Source: an uncultured Chitinophagales bacterium (lineage in GTDB: Bacteria; Bacteroidota; Bacteroidia; Chitinophagales; UBA2359). From it: DNA of 40,367 bases. A model generated the notes under the pieces. That model was given only the letters and a program-made list of their open reading frames with translations, did not search any database and was not told the DNA's origin. Where the stretch lies: the NCBI GenBank assembly GCA_937927195.1, contig CALBCY010000134.1, positions 1 through 40,367 on the forward strand. Reading direction: 5' to 3'. Each line of letters starts with the position of its first letter. The first letter of the stretch is position 1. This document shows, piece by piece, positions 1 through 8,217 of the stretch. The translations under genes were made by a program, and so were the position numbers.

Positions 1-14
1 TCATACACCTTTTT

Positions 15-120
15 TAACGGCGTGGTCTAATGGATAAGGCACAGGGTTTCGATCGCACCGGCGACCCGGCCCTGCAGATGCGATTTCGACCGGGCTTGCG
101 TCCAAGTCTTGTCGCCGTTA
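15..120 (+). pseudogene. tRNA-Arg(TCG)-like gene, interrupted or degenerate
   Basis: The 5' half reads as a tRNA: acceptor strand AACGGCG (16-22), a D-arm GTCT/AGGC (25-28 with 37-40), then an anticodon stem CAGGG (42-46) and a 7-nt loop TTTCGAT (47-53) giving anticodon TCG (Arg, codon CGA). The matching CCCTG does not follow at once. It appears at 70-74, after 16 extra bases. The 3' acceptor strand CGCCGTT (113-119) pairs perfectly with the 5' strand, but no proper T-arm can be formed in between. I therefore see a tRNA-shaped outer frame with an enlarged anticodon loop and a lost T-arm. A small intron is possible, but the missing T-arm argues for a broken gene. Confidence 0.5.
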
Positions 121-303
121 CAATAATCTAAGCGGTTTCGATCGCACCGGCGACCCGGCCCTGCAGATGCGATTTCGACCGGGCTTGCGTCCGAGTCTTG
201 TCGCCGTTACAATAATCTAAGCGGTTTCGATCTCACCGGCGACCCGGCCCTGCAGATGCGATTTCGACCGGGCTTGCGACCGAGTCTTGTCGCCGTTGCA
301 ATT
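45..303 (+). repeat. 89-bp tandem repeat, about 2.9 copies
   Basis: Copies start near 45, 134 and 223, with an exact 89-bp period and only a few differences (for example at 104/193 and in the third copy at 232-233). Each copy starts at the anticodon loop of the broken tRNA-like gene and runs through its 3' acceptor strand, so the unit is a duplicated 3' half plus about 18 bp of spacer. Each copy contains CGGCGAC paired with GTCGCCG, an inner CCCGG/CCGGG, and a short CTTG/CRAG hairpin. It is much more GC-rich than the genes around it. Confidence 0.9.
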
Positions 304-307
304 TTTT

Positions 308-379
308 AGACCCATAGCACAAAGGCTAGTGCACCGGATTTTGATTCCGGGGATCCAGGTTCGAATCCTGGTGGGTCTA
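308..379 (+). tRNA. tRNA-Gln(TTG)
   Basis: A complete cloverleaf. Acceptor AGACCCA (308-314) pairs with TGGGTCT (372-378) and the discriminator is A379. The D-stem is GCAC/GTGC. The anticodon stem CCGGA/TCCGG (334-338, 346-350) encloses TTTTGAT with anticodon TTG at 341-343. The T-arm is CCAGG-TTCGAAT-CCTGG (355-371). CCA is not encoded. A T-run follows directly. It decodes CAA. Confidence 0.96.
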
Positions 380-511
380 TTTTTTTGTTATTGTGTGAAT
401 TGAATTTGCGTATGAGCTATAAATAAAATTTGTATCTAAGGAACTAATACCAATTCACTATTGTATATAAATTGAACAACGACTTGTAGATTATTTCAAA
501 AGAATAGAACA

Positions 512-592
512 ATGGGCAATACTAATTTAAACATGAATTCATTCCTTGGTTTTAGATTCAATTCTAATCATAAGGAGGCTGTGTTTATTTGA
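512..592 (+). CDS. possible 26-residue small ORF
   Basis: An ATG at 512 opens 26 codons ending in TGA at 590-592, 20 bp before a strong terminator hairpin. The peptide starts MGNTNLNMNS and has no recognisable motif. The terminator shows that some transcript ends here, but the ORF is short and may be chance. The rest of 380-703 is AT-rich and shows nothing else. Confidence 0.18.
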   Translation: MGNTNLNMNSFLGFRFNSNHKEAVFI

Positions 593-612
593 ATATAACT
601 ACACATTTTTTT

Positions 613-645
613 AAAAGGCCTCTTTGAATCTCAAAGAGGCCTTTT
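613..645 (+). terminator. Rho-independent terminator
   Basis: A perfect 15-bp stem (613-627 with 631-645) encloses a 3-nt loop, and its right arm runs into a T-tract (642-648). It lies downstream of tRNA-Gln and the small ORF and upstream of the kinase-like gene at 704. It probably ends a transcript from the 380-600 region. Confidence 0.75.
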
Positions 646-703
646 TTTATTCTAATTCTGTACGGTTTTAGGTTTTAAAGGTTGAGTTGCTAAAAAAAAT
701 GAT

Positions 704-1273
704 ATGAAACTAGTAATTGTTTGTGGACCACCCGCTGCTGGTAAAATGACAGTTGGGCGAGAATTGGGGAAATTAACAGGCTATAAATTGTTTCACAATC
801 ATATGTCTTTAGAATTGGTCAATCAATTTTTTGATTGGAGTACTCCTCCATTCAAGCGATTGGACAAGCTTATTCGTTTCGGAATTTTTAAAGAGGTTGC
901 CAAGAGTGATTTGTCAGGTTTGATTTTTACAATTGTCTGGGCATTTGACCAAAAAGAAGACAATGAATACATCAATGAAATTGAAGCAATTTTTGAGGCA
1001 GAAGGTGCAGAAATTTGTTTTGTGGAATTGAAAGCTGATTTGACGGTAAGACTGGAAAGAAACAAACATCCAGATCGTCTGAAAGAGAAAGAATCAAAGC
1101 GAAATGTCGAGCGTTCGGAAAAAGGTTTATTGTTGCATGAAAAGCAATATCGCATGAATTCATTAGAGGATGAATTTTTGGAAAAGAAGATTTATAAAAT
1201 TGACAATACTGATTTGTCTGCAAAAGAAGTGGCTATGAAAATTAAAGAGCATTTCTTATTGGAAATGAATTGA
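704..1273 (+). CDS. AAA/shikimate-kinase-like P-loop NTPase
   Basis: This 189-residue soluble protein starts with a beta strand and Walker A motif GPPAAGKMT at residues 8-16, as in small nucleoside or antibiotic kinases and shikimate-kinase-like P-loop proteins. A conserved-looking HNHMSLELV follows near residues 31-39, and a charged region with several Arg/Lys (about residues 120-150) could be the lid. The ATG at 704 is the only sensible start because the P-loop follows within eight residues. It stands alone between tRNA genes, with a hairpin downstream at 1326. The family is recognised, but the phosphorylated substrate cannot be told from sequence. A chloramphenicol-phosphotransferase-like or nucleotide kinase role is possible but unproven. 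Confidence 0.8.
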   Translation: MKLVIVCGPPAAGKMTVGRELGKLTGYKLFHNHMSLELVNQFFDWSTPPFKRLDKLIRFGIFKEVAKSDLSGLIFTIVWAFDQKEDNEYINEIEAIFEAEGAEICFVELKADLTVRLERNKHPDRLKEKESKRNVERSEKGLLLHEKQYRMNSLEDEFLEKKIYKIDNTDLSAKEVAMKIKEHFLLEMN

Positions 1274-1325
1274 AAACAATTAAAAGATTGAGATAATAAT
1301 ACATCGTTATTTCATTGAACTCTTT

Positions 1326-1354
1326 AGGGGGGATGATTTGTTAACATTCCCCCT
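1326..1354 (+). terminator. possible terminator after the P-loop gene
   Basis: AGGGGGGATG (1326-1335) pairs with CATTCCCCCT (1345-1354), ten pairs with one G-T wobble and a 9-nt loop. There is no clean T-tract after it, so termination is only likely. It lies 52 bp after the stop of the kinase-like gene and 20 bp before tRNA-Phe. Confidence 0.45.
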
Positions 1355-1374
1355 TATCAATAAGAATTCGATTT

Positions 1375-1447
1375 GGAAGTTTAGCTTAACAGGTAAAAGC
1401 GGTCGGTTGAAGCCCGACAGTTCGAGGTTCGAGTCCTTGGGTTTCCA
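1375..1447 (+). tRNA. tRNA-Phe(GAA), with a wobble-rich acceptor
   Basis: Acceptor GGAAGTT (1375-1381) pairs with GGTTTCC (1440-1446) using three G-T wobbles, and the discriminator is A1447. The D-stem is GCTT/AAGC. The anticodon stem GTCGG/CCGAC (1402-1406, 1414-1418) encloses TTGAAGC with anticodon GAA at 1409-1411. The T-arm is CGAGG-TTCGAGT-CCTTG (1423-1439). G at position 37 is unusual for tRNA-Phe, which normally has a modified A, so the identity rests on the anticodon alone. Confidence 0.8.
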
Positions 1448-1563
1448 CAAGATACCTTCTTCGGTCACGGTGTTTGGTGTTAGTTTTTTTGTTTGAATTG
1501 TTGTGAAGCACTTTTTTGTTGAGTTCTGTTATTCATTATTCGGTGCTTAGAATTTTTACAAAT

Positions 1564-1635
1564 TGATCTGTAGCTCAGTGGCAGAGCAGCCGCCTGTTAA
1601 GCGGCAGCGCATTGGTTCGAATCCAATCAGATCAG
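1564..1635 (+). tRNA. tRNA-Asn(GTT)
   Basis: Acceptor TGATCTG (1564-1570) pairs perfectly with CAGATCA (1628-1634) and the discriminator is G1635. The D-stem is GCTC/GAGC. The anticodon stem GCCGC/GCGGC encloses CTGTTAA, anticodon GTT. The T-arm is ATTGG-TTCGAAT-CCAAT. A short T-run follows. All cloverleaf positions are regular. Confidence 0.96.
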
Positions 1636-1661
1636 CTTTTTTATAAAAGTTTTTTGAGTCT

Positions 1662-2084
1662 TTATTCTTTTCTAAAATGTAATGAAAAATCATTCAAATC
1701 TCCAGATATGATTTTGAAAGGCCCTTCATTAAAATCTACATAGCGTGAGTGGACAATACAATTTGCTACTATTTCAACCCATCCATTTAATGAACATGGT
1801 TCAATAAATGTAAACTCCGAAACTTCCAAATTTTCATTTTCATCCAACACATAATAACCACTTCCTAATAATAGATCACAAGCAACCAATTGAACGGAGT
1901 CAGTGGTGAATTCTATTTTTATTTTAGAATCTAAAGAATCAGGATAAATTTCAATATTCCCATTAGAAATGTCTTCTTTTGAGATTAACTCTCAGTTTCC
2001 AATCACACTGTTTTCTTGATTACCGTCAGTCTTTTTACAGGCCATCAATATTAAGCATAGCACTATTAAAACAAATGTTTTCAA
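1662..2084 (-). pseudogene. small lipoprotein gene interrupted by one in-frame TGA
   Basis: On the minus strand, a single frame runs from TTG at 2084 to the stop at 1662 (141 codons with stop), broken only by TGA at 1994-1992. The N-terminus is a lipoprotein signal ending LILMACKK (Cys about residue 16). The stop falls in the context VIGN-stop-ELISKE. Many Bacteroidota lipoproteins have a G-x-W-E-L motif just there, so TGG to TGA is the simplest reading. Downstream the frame continues for 110 residues with no other lesion. It lies 15 bp after the ABC exporter gene, so it was probably co-transcribed. A TTG start inside the frame at about 1887 would give only a truncated, signal-less product. 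The function is unknown. Confidence 0.7.
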
Positions 2085-2099
2085 TTTTATTATGAATAT

Positions 2100-3917
2100 T
2101 TATCTGTAACCCTCGGCTTGCAACTGAAACAATTCAGCGTATTTTCCATTGAGTTCTACCAACTCTTCATGGCTTCCAAGTTCAAGGATGTTGCCGTTCT
2201 CTAAGAACAAAATTCTATCCGCCATTCTGACTGTTGAAAATCTATGTGAAATCAATACAGCCATTTTCCCCTCGATCAACTTTGTGAATCTTTGAAAAAC
2301 TTCATGCTCCGCACGGGCATCCAATGCAGAAGTTGGTTCATCTAATATCAGCAATTGTGCTTCTTTCATATAGGCTCTTGCCAAAGCGATCTTTTGCCAT
2401 TGCCCTCCAGATAAATCGACAGCTCCTTCAAATCTTTTTCCCAGCATTTGATTGAATCCGTCCGGTAATGTTTCAACGACATCGGCTGCCAAACTTTTGT
2501 TAGCCGCATCTGCAATTCGGTCTTCTTCTTTTAAAGACTCAATTTTACCAATCGCAATATTTTCATTGGCTTTCATTTCAAAACGTACATAATCCTGAAA
2601 AATAATTCCAATGCTTTCTCGCAACTCTTTCAGCTTATAAGATTTGATGTCTTTTCCATCCAATAAAATTCTTCCTTCTGTCGGTTCATACAATCTTGCA
2701 ATCAATTTTACCAAAGTAGTTTTACCAGCTCCATTCTCGCCAACCAATGCCAACTTTTCTCCTTGTCTCAATTTGAAACTCAAATTCCTTAAAACCCAGT
2801 TGTCAGAATTGGGATATTGAAATCCTACATTTTCAAACTCTATTCCTGTCTGAATGGGTTGGGGGAGTGGCAAGCTGCTTAAATCCCCAATGATTTCAGC
2901 ATCCATTTCAAAGAAATCAAAAAGATCTTGTAAGTACATTGTTCGATCTGCAATGAAGGAAAAACGATTCATAATTCCTTGCAGCATGTTTCGCATTCTA
3001 TTAAAAGAACCCGCCAGAAAAGTCAAGGTTCCAACTGTTATAAAAGCAGATATGGTTTGAAGAATAATAAAGACATAAGCGCCATAATATGCTACCGTTC
3101 CAACTCCAGACAACAGACTGCCCCAAATAGATCTTTTTACTGATAGTGATTTATTAGCCGCATAATATTCATCTGATATTTTTTCAAAACGGTTGGCCAG
3201 AAAGTCTGAAAGTCCAAATGACTTAACTTCTTTCGCTGTTAAATTACTAGCACCGATGAAACGAAGGTAATCAAGCTCTCGTCTTTGTGGGGTCCAGTTT
3301 CTTGTGAGTGAATAAATTCTTTGGTTAAATATACTTTCATTTAAAAAGCCAGGAATGACTGCAAAGAAAAATATCAAAATCAACCAAGGACTAAAATAGA
3401 CCAAACCAATAGATAGCAATACAATACTTATGATATCTTGAACTTGAACAAGTACCATCGTTAAAAGCTGGGTTCGACCATTGGTCTGTCGCCTGGCTCT
3501 TTCCAGCTTGTCATAAAATTCAGAATCTTCAAATTGATACAAGTCTAATTTTGCAGCATGCTTAATCAATGCAACAGAAGTTTTGTTGGCAAATAAATCT
3601 CCCAACAAGGAATCAAACAAATTGGTTACTCGGTTGATTAACTCGGAGCTGAAGGCCAAACCGAACTCAATTGCCAAATAAATCCATAGGGCAGTTTTAT
3701 CAGCATCAGGAGCGTCAATCAAGAAAATCACTTCATCTATAATCAATTTTCCAACGTATAATATTGCCAAAGGGATACCAGAGCGAATGAGTCGTAGGAA
3801 TACATTGACAACGGTATAAGTCTTACTGGTATTCCATACCAACATAAAAAACTTGGGTAGATTTCGGTACGATAAAAATTGTTCTTTAAAACTTGGTTTG
3901 TCTGTTTTTTGACTCAT
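2100..3917 (-). CDS. ABC exporter, fused membrane and ATPase domains
   Basis: A half-size ABC exporter: six likely transmembrane helices in the first 330 residues, then a full nucleotide-binding domain. In a count from the upstream ATG at 3986 (628 residues), Walker A GENGAGKTT is at 416-424, signature LSGGQ at 525-529, Walker B LLILDE at 545-550 and the switch His at 581. I prefer the ATG at 3917, which gives 605 residues starting MSQKTDKPS, because the 23 residues before it are a hydrophobic stretch unlike this family's N-terminus. The upstream start at 3986 remains possible. It should work as a homodimer in the inner membrane, exporting a lipid, peptide or drug; the substrate is not readable from sequence. 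A broken lipoprotein gene follows 15 bp downstream. Confidence 0.9.
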   Translation of the reverse strand: MSQKTDKPSFKEQFLSYRNLPKFFMLVWNTSKTYTVVNVFLRLIRSGIPLAILYVGKLIIDEVIFLIDAPDADKTALWIYLAIEFGLAFSSELINRVTNLFDSLLGDLFANKTSVALIKHAAKLDLYQFEDSEFYDKLERARRQTNGRTQLLTMVLVQVQDIISIVLLSIGLVYFSPWLILIFFFAVIPGFLNESIFNQRIYSLTRNWTPQRRELDYLRFIGASNLTAKEVKSFGLSDFLANRFEKISDEYYAANKSLSVKRSIWGSLLSGVGTVAYYGAYVFIILQTISAFITVGTLTFLAGSFNRMRNMLQGIMNRFSFIADRTMYLQDLFDFFEMDAEIIGDLSSLPLPQPIQTGIEFENVGFQYPNSDNWVLRNLSFKLRQGEKLALVGENGAGKTTLVKLIARLYEPTEGRILLDGKDIKSYKLKELRESIGIIFQDYVRFEMKANENIAIGKIESLKEEDRIADAANKSLAADVVETLPDGFNQMLGKRFEGAVDLSGGQWQKIALARAYMKEAQLLILDEPTSALDARAEHEVFQRFTKLIEGKMAVLISHRFSTVRMADRILFLENGNILELGSHEELVELNGKYAELFQLQAEGYR

Positions 3918-4098
3918 AAAAGAATTTAAATGAAGAATTGATGGAAAGATTAGAACAACACAAAGGTAAAAATAGTTCTCGATCAATCGATTAGATAAAA
4001 ATTCGTACTTTGAATTGTATTTTGGAAAATGGTCTAATTAGCTGATAGGATAACAATTATAGAGACAAACAGCATAATAATTACAGAAAACCTAAAAC

Positions 4099-7000
4099 AT
4101 GCATTTAAAATTTCAAAAGATTTCTGTTCCTCTTTCTATTTTGACTTTGGTCTTTTTTTATTTAGGTGAAATGAATTTCATCAAAGCACAAAGTCAAGCG
4201 GGCGGATTTGACTACAATTGGACAAACTATCCAACAGGTGAATTTGGACCGATTCCAATTTCCTTTGATTATACTGGAATACGATCTATTGAGCATGCAC
4301 CCGCAACTGGGATTCATCCTAGAATCTTTTTTGGTCCCACGGAGTTTTCTGAAATTCAAAATAGAATGTTGAATACAACAAGTGGGCAGGCTGCCATGGC
4401 TCAAATTCACGCCTATACAACCTTACAGCACAAGGGCTATGTTGCAGGGGGATACAACCACAACACAAGCTACGGTTTAGACAGTTTTGGAAACCGATAC
4501 ATTGGCAATGCTGGAAAGTGGGATTCACACAATTATTATTACGATTTAATAAATGAAGTTCCTGGAGCCTTATCTACAGCCGATAACAAGCGACGTTATT
4601 TGCTATGCAGTATAATGGCATGTGAAGCGTTTGAATGTATGGTTTATGCTGGACAAACAGACCCTGATACTGGTTTAGCTTACGATGATAGAGCTTTGGA
4701 TCTGGCAAAGGCTATGACTTTTTGGGCAGGGACAATTTTGGCAGATCCAAACATTGATTGGACAGATTATTTATGGTTTGGTGGGGAGCACATGGCGCAT
4801 TGTTACGATTTGAATTTCAATAATATGACCACGACTCAGCAAGACACGGTGAGAATGGCTTTGGCTCAAGTAATTCCACCTTCACCGCGCTACGGAAGCC
4901 AAACAGATCATTATTCTACAACCAGTAATTGGGTTGGATTAAATACATTTGAGTTGATCATGAACTTAGCCATTGAAAATGAGCCAGGATACAATGCGAG
5001 TCTAACGGAAGAATACATGAGATCGTATAGAAATTTTCTAACTTATGGATGGTATGAATCTGGTGTTCCATATGAGGGCATGGGCAAAAATTATCAGTTT
5101 GTTTCAATGTTGGTTGCCGCTTCCAAAAGGGGTTACAGTTTGTTGGGACATCCCAATGTAAAAAGTTATGGAGAGAATTTTTTGCCTGCCATTACTCAAC
5201 CATATGGACATGCTTTTATAGGAACAGATGTTTGGGGCGGTACAGGTTGGGATGCAACTGTCGGGGGGTATAAATTCAACCCGAATGATGTTGTTGGATT
5301 GAAATGGGCTTTTCCCAATTCCAGTAAAATAGATTTTGTTTGGAGAAACTTTATTGAAAAATCGTATGATTTAAGTTCAAGTGGTTATGTTTATCAACAA
5401 GTGGAACCCAGCTCCAATGGTTATCATACACACTTGTTAGTGGCTGCAATTTTTGCACAGGATTATACAGCAGGTGATTGGGAAACTCAAAATCAGAGTG
5501 CATTAGGCAGCGAGAGTTTTTATGGTGAAGAAAGAGGCTTGGGAATCATCAGAAGTGGGTATGAAGAAGAGGACTTGTTGTTGCATTTTCATTGCCGACA
5601 AGACATGGGGGGACATACACATGGAGATAGGAACTCTATCGCTTTTAGTGGATTGGGTCGCATATGGTTTCCTTATTCCTTTGGAGGAAACTATCAAGAA
5701 ACAGCATACCATTCTTGTATTTTAGTTGATGATGTTGGAATTTCAATCAATAACAGAGATGGAAGAAAGGCAAGGATGCCAGGTACAATTCTCAACTTTA
5801 ATGAGCAAGCAGATTTTGCTGAAATTTCAGGAGATGCCACTTATGCTTATACTTGGGAGTACGATTGGGAATCTAGGTCGCCCACTCAGGATCATTCACA
5901 ACTGGGAATTAATGGATGGGAAAAAGAATTGAATACATGGAATGATTTTAGATCTGTGGATGGAATTTATCCATACCACAATATTCCCCTTTACGATTTT
6001 GCACATTGGAACAATGCTGGGAATTTGGAAAGGATTGTGAAACGCCAATACAATTCGATGCAAAGAGTTTATAGGACTGCGGCAATGTTCAGAGGTGATT
6101 ATCCTTTTGCATTGATCATCGACGATGTTCAAAAAGACAATACTATTCACAACTATAAGTGGCTTGGGCAAATTGCCAAGGATCTTGAAATTGAATCGAC
6201 CGATGTAAATTTAGATGATTGTGATTATCGGAACGATGTAATTGTTTCCGCTCCTGGCGAAACTAGAAAAATGTTGTTAAGGGTTTTGAACTTTTCAGGG
6301 ACAAATGTAAATGGTCCAGCTTATAAAGATACTGTTTATCAGGGGACAAATTCTTTGCACAGATTGGTCGTTGAGTCCAATGCAATAGCTCCTGATTTTA
6401 AAATATTATTGTATCCATTCAATCAAGGGGACCCTTTGCCAATTACCACATGGAATGCAGCGCATGATTCCTTGTTAGTAAGCATTGGTGGAGAGGATAG
6501 GCTCATTGATTTTACTACTGCGAACGGTTTAACAAGCTTTAACCATGACAATACAATACTTGCAGACATAGACATGGATGCTGTTCCGAATCTTTGTGAT
6601 ATTTGCCCGGGAGGAAATGATTTCACAGATACCAATTTCAATAACCTTCCAGATGATTGTGAACCAATGGATTTGGATTTGAATGTAATGCTGGAAGGAC
6701 CTTTTATGTCCAGTTCGAATTTGATGCGAACAGAATTGGCAGCCAATGGATTAATACCCATGGCTCAGCCTTACAATGCGGCTCCCTACAATTATGCAGG
6801 TACTGAAATGCTTTCAGCTATTCCTTCAGATATGGTCGATTGGATTTTGGTTGAGGTAAGGAAAGATTCTTCCAATAATTCTGTCATTCACCAGCAAGCG
6901 GCTATTTTGTTATCAGATGGTCGAATCAGAGATTTGGATGGCAGCTCTTTATTGAGGATGTCGATCCCAGCCAATTCTTCTTATTTTTTTGTTGTGCGAC

Positions 7001-7326
7001 ACAGAAACCATCTCGATGTTATGTGCAAGCAGGCGCTTACGAGATCGCTGGCTATAAGCTATGATTTTAGGACAACAGTCAATCAAGCATTTCAAACCAA
7101 TCAACAAAAATTATTGTCCAATGGTCAGGCGGCTATGTTTGCTGGTGATATAAACCATGATCACGTTCTTCAAACCACCGATTACAATCAATGGAAAAGC
7201 GGACCGTCGATATTAAATACTTACAACGATTCAGATTTGAACCTAGACGGGACAGTTCAAACCACCGATTACGATTTGTGGTATTCCAATAAGTCCAAAA
7301 ATGGACCACCAGAATTGGATTATTGA
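4099..7326 (+). CDS. secreted heparinase II/III-like polysaccharide lyase with Ca-binding tail
   Basis: This 1075-residue protein starts with a signal peptide (cleavage near residue 31, after KAQ). HPRIFFGPTEF at about 73-83 is typical for the start of the alpha-toroid in heparinase II/III-type lyases. A His-rich block FHCRQDMGGHTHGDRNS (about 496-512) matches the start of their beta-sandwich domain. After about residue 823 comes a thrombospondin-3-like Ca motif (DIDMDAVPNLCDIC), then a module around VDWILVEVRKD and VVRHRNHLDV. The end (about 1014-1065) has two EF-hand/dockerin-like loops, GDINHDHVLQTTDY and DLNLDGTVQTTDY. No typical T9SS sorting sequence was seen. It should cleave an acidic polysaccharide at or outside the surface; the substrate is unknown. 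DUF547 follows closely and may be co-transcribed. Confidence 0.75.
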   Translation: MHLKFQKISVPLSILTLVFFYLGEMNFIKAQSQAGGFDYNWTNYPTGEFGPIPISFDYTGIRSIEHAPATGIHPRIFFGPTEFSEIQNRMLNTTSGQAAMAQIHAYTTLQHKGYVAGGYNHNTSYGLDSFGNRYIGNAGKWDSHNYYYDLINEVPGALSTADNKRRYLLCSIMACEAFECMVYAGQTDPDTGLAYDDRALDLAKAMTFWAGTILADPNIDWTDYLWFGGEHMAHCYDLNFNNMTTTQQDTVRMALAQVIPPSPRYGSQTDHYSTTSNWVGLNTFELIMNLAIENEPGYNASLTEEYMRSYRNFLTYGWYESGVPYEGMGKNYQFVSMLVAASKRGYSLLGHPNVKSYGENFLPAITQPYGHAFIGTDVWGGTGWDATVGGYKFNPNDVVGLKWAFPNSSKIDFVWRNFIEKSYDLSSSGYVYQQVEPSSNGYHTHLLVAAIFAQDYTAGDWETQNQSALGSESFYGEERGLGIIRSGYEEEDLLLHFHCRQDMGGHTHGDRNSIAFSGLGRIWFPYSFGGNYQETAYHSCILVDDVGISINNRDGRKARMPGTILNFNEQADFAEISGDATYAYTWEYDWESRSPTQDHSQLGINGWEKELNTWNDFRSVDGIYPYHNIPLYDFAHWNNAGNLERIVKRQYNSMQRVYRTAAMFRGDYPFALIIDDVQKDNTIHNYKWLGQIAKDLEIESTDVNLDDCDYRNDVIVSAPGETRKMLLRVLNFSGTNVNGPAYKDTVYQGTNSLHRLVVESNAIAPDFKILLYPFNQGDPLPITTWNAAHDSLLVSIGGEDRLIDFTTANGLTSFNHDNTILADIDMDAVPNLCDICPGGNDFTDTNFNNLPDDCEPMDLDLNVMLEGPFMSSSNLMRTELAANGLIPMAQPYNAAPYNYAGTEMLSAIPSDMVDWILVEVRKDSSNNSVIHQQAAILLSDGRIRDLDGSSLLRMSIPANSSYFFVVRHRNHLDVMCKQALTRSLAISYDFRTTVNQAFQTNQQKLLSNGQAAMFAGDINHDHVLQTTDYNQWKSGPSILNTYNDSDLNLDGTVQTTDYDLWYSNKSKNGPPELDY

Positions 7327-7377
7327 TTGGACTAATAATATTTAGAAATGCACTACTTTGTGAAAAACTATTCGATT

Positions 7378-8175
7378 ATGATTGCAAAAAGGCAATTTTG
7401 TTTTACAAGTCTTTTATTATTATTATCTCTTTTGATTTTATTGCCACAATGTTCTACAAAACATCGGCAGGTGAAATCAGTTTCGAAACCCGTTCAACAC
7501 AAGCTGTGGGATTCTTTGTTAAAAACGCATGTGAATGACAATGGTGGAGTCAACTATCAAGGGTTTATCAGTGACTCGCTTACACTCAACAAATACTTAG
7601 ATTTGCTTAAGCAAAACCATCCAAATGAGGCCAATTGGTCGAGAGAAGAACAATTGGTTTATTGGATCAATGCTTACAATGCTTTTACGGTAAAATTGAT
7701 AGTTGATAATTTTCCCGTTAAAAGTATCAAAGATATTGGCGGGGCTATTCCATTTGTCAATTCAAGCTGGGATGTCAAGTTTATTGAAATTGAAGGGCAG
7801 ACCTATGATTTGAATAATTTGGAACACAGCATTTTAAGAAAAGACTTTGAAGAGCCAAGAATTCACTTTGCCGTCAATTGTGCATCTGTTTCATGTCCTG
7901 CATTGAGAAACGAGGCTTTTGTGGCAAATAGAGTGGAAGAACAATTAGCAGATGCAGCAAGCCAATTTATCAATGACTCTTCTAAGAATAAAATTGCTGC
8001 AGAGGAAATAAAAATTTCAAAAATATTTTCTTGGTTCAGTGGTGATTTTACCAGTGCAAATCCCAAGGGGATAAAATCTTTTTTAAACAAGTACAGCAAA
8101 GTAAAAATCAATGACGAAGCCTCAGTAGATTACCTTGATTACAATTGGGGATTGAATGACGAGAAGGCTTTGTAA
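7378..8175 (+). CDS. DUF547 lipoprotein
   Basis: A 265-residue protein from the ATG at 7378. An in-frame ATG at 7348 would add ten residues, but the later start gives a standard lipoprotein signal: MIAKR, a Leu-rich core, then LLPQCSTK with Cys near residue 25. The body is a DUF547 domain: EQLVYWINAYNAFTVKLI (about 95-112) and IHFAVNCASVSCPALR (about 167-182) are hallmark motifs. The conserved Cys and His hint at a hydrolase-like or metal site, but the function of DUF547 is not known. It follows the lyase-like gene by 51 bp (21 bp for the upstream ATG), so they may be one transcript. It converges with the minus-strand SRPBCC gene. Confidence 0.85.
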   Translation: MIAKRQFCFTSLLLLLSLLILLPQCSTKHRQVKSVSKPVQHKLWDSLLKTHVNDNGGVNYQGFISDSLTLNKYLDLLKQNHPNEANWSREEQLVYWINAYNAFTVKLIVDNFPVKSIKDIGGAIPFVNSSWDVKFIEIEGQTYDLNNLEHSILRKDFEEPRIHFAVNCASVSCPALRNEAFVANRVEEQLADAASQFINDSSKNKIAAEEIKISKIFSWFSGDFTSANPKGIKSFLNKYSKVKINDEASVDYLDYNWGLNDEKAL

Positions 8176-8217
8176 TTTTATCCCAATCACCTTTTTGGTA
8201 AAGGCTAAAGTGATAGG

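Noticed and set aside
823-1223. Minus-strand ORFs over the P-loop kinase gene
   Set aside because: They are antisense shadows without any domain, while the plus-strand frame has a clear Walker A motif.
1992-1994. TGA read as tryptophan by a changed genetic code
   Set aside because: TGA is the normal stop of other intact genes here, such as those ending at 1273, 7326 and 11577, and Trp is encoded by TGG throughout.
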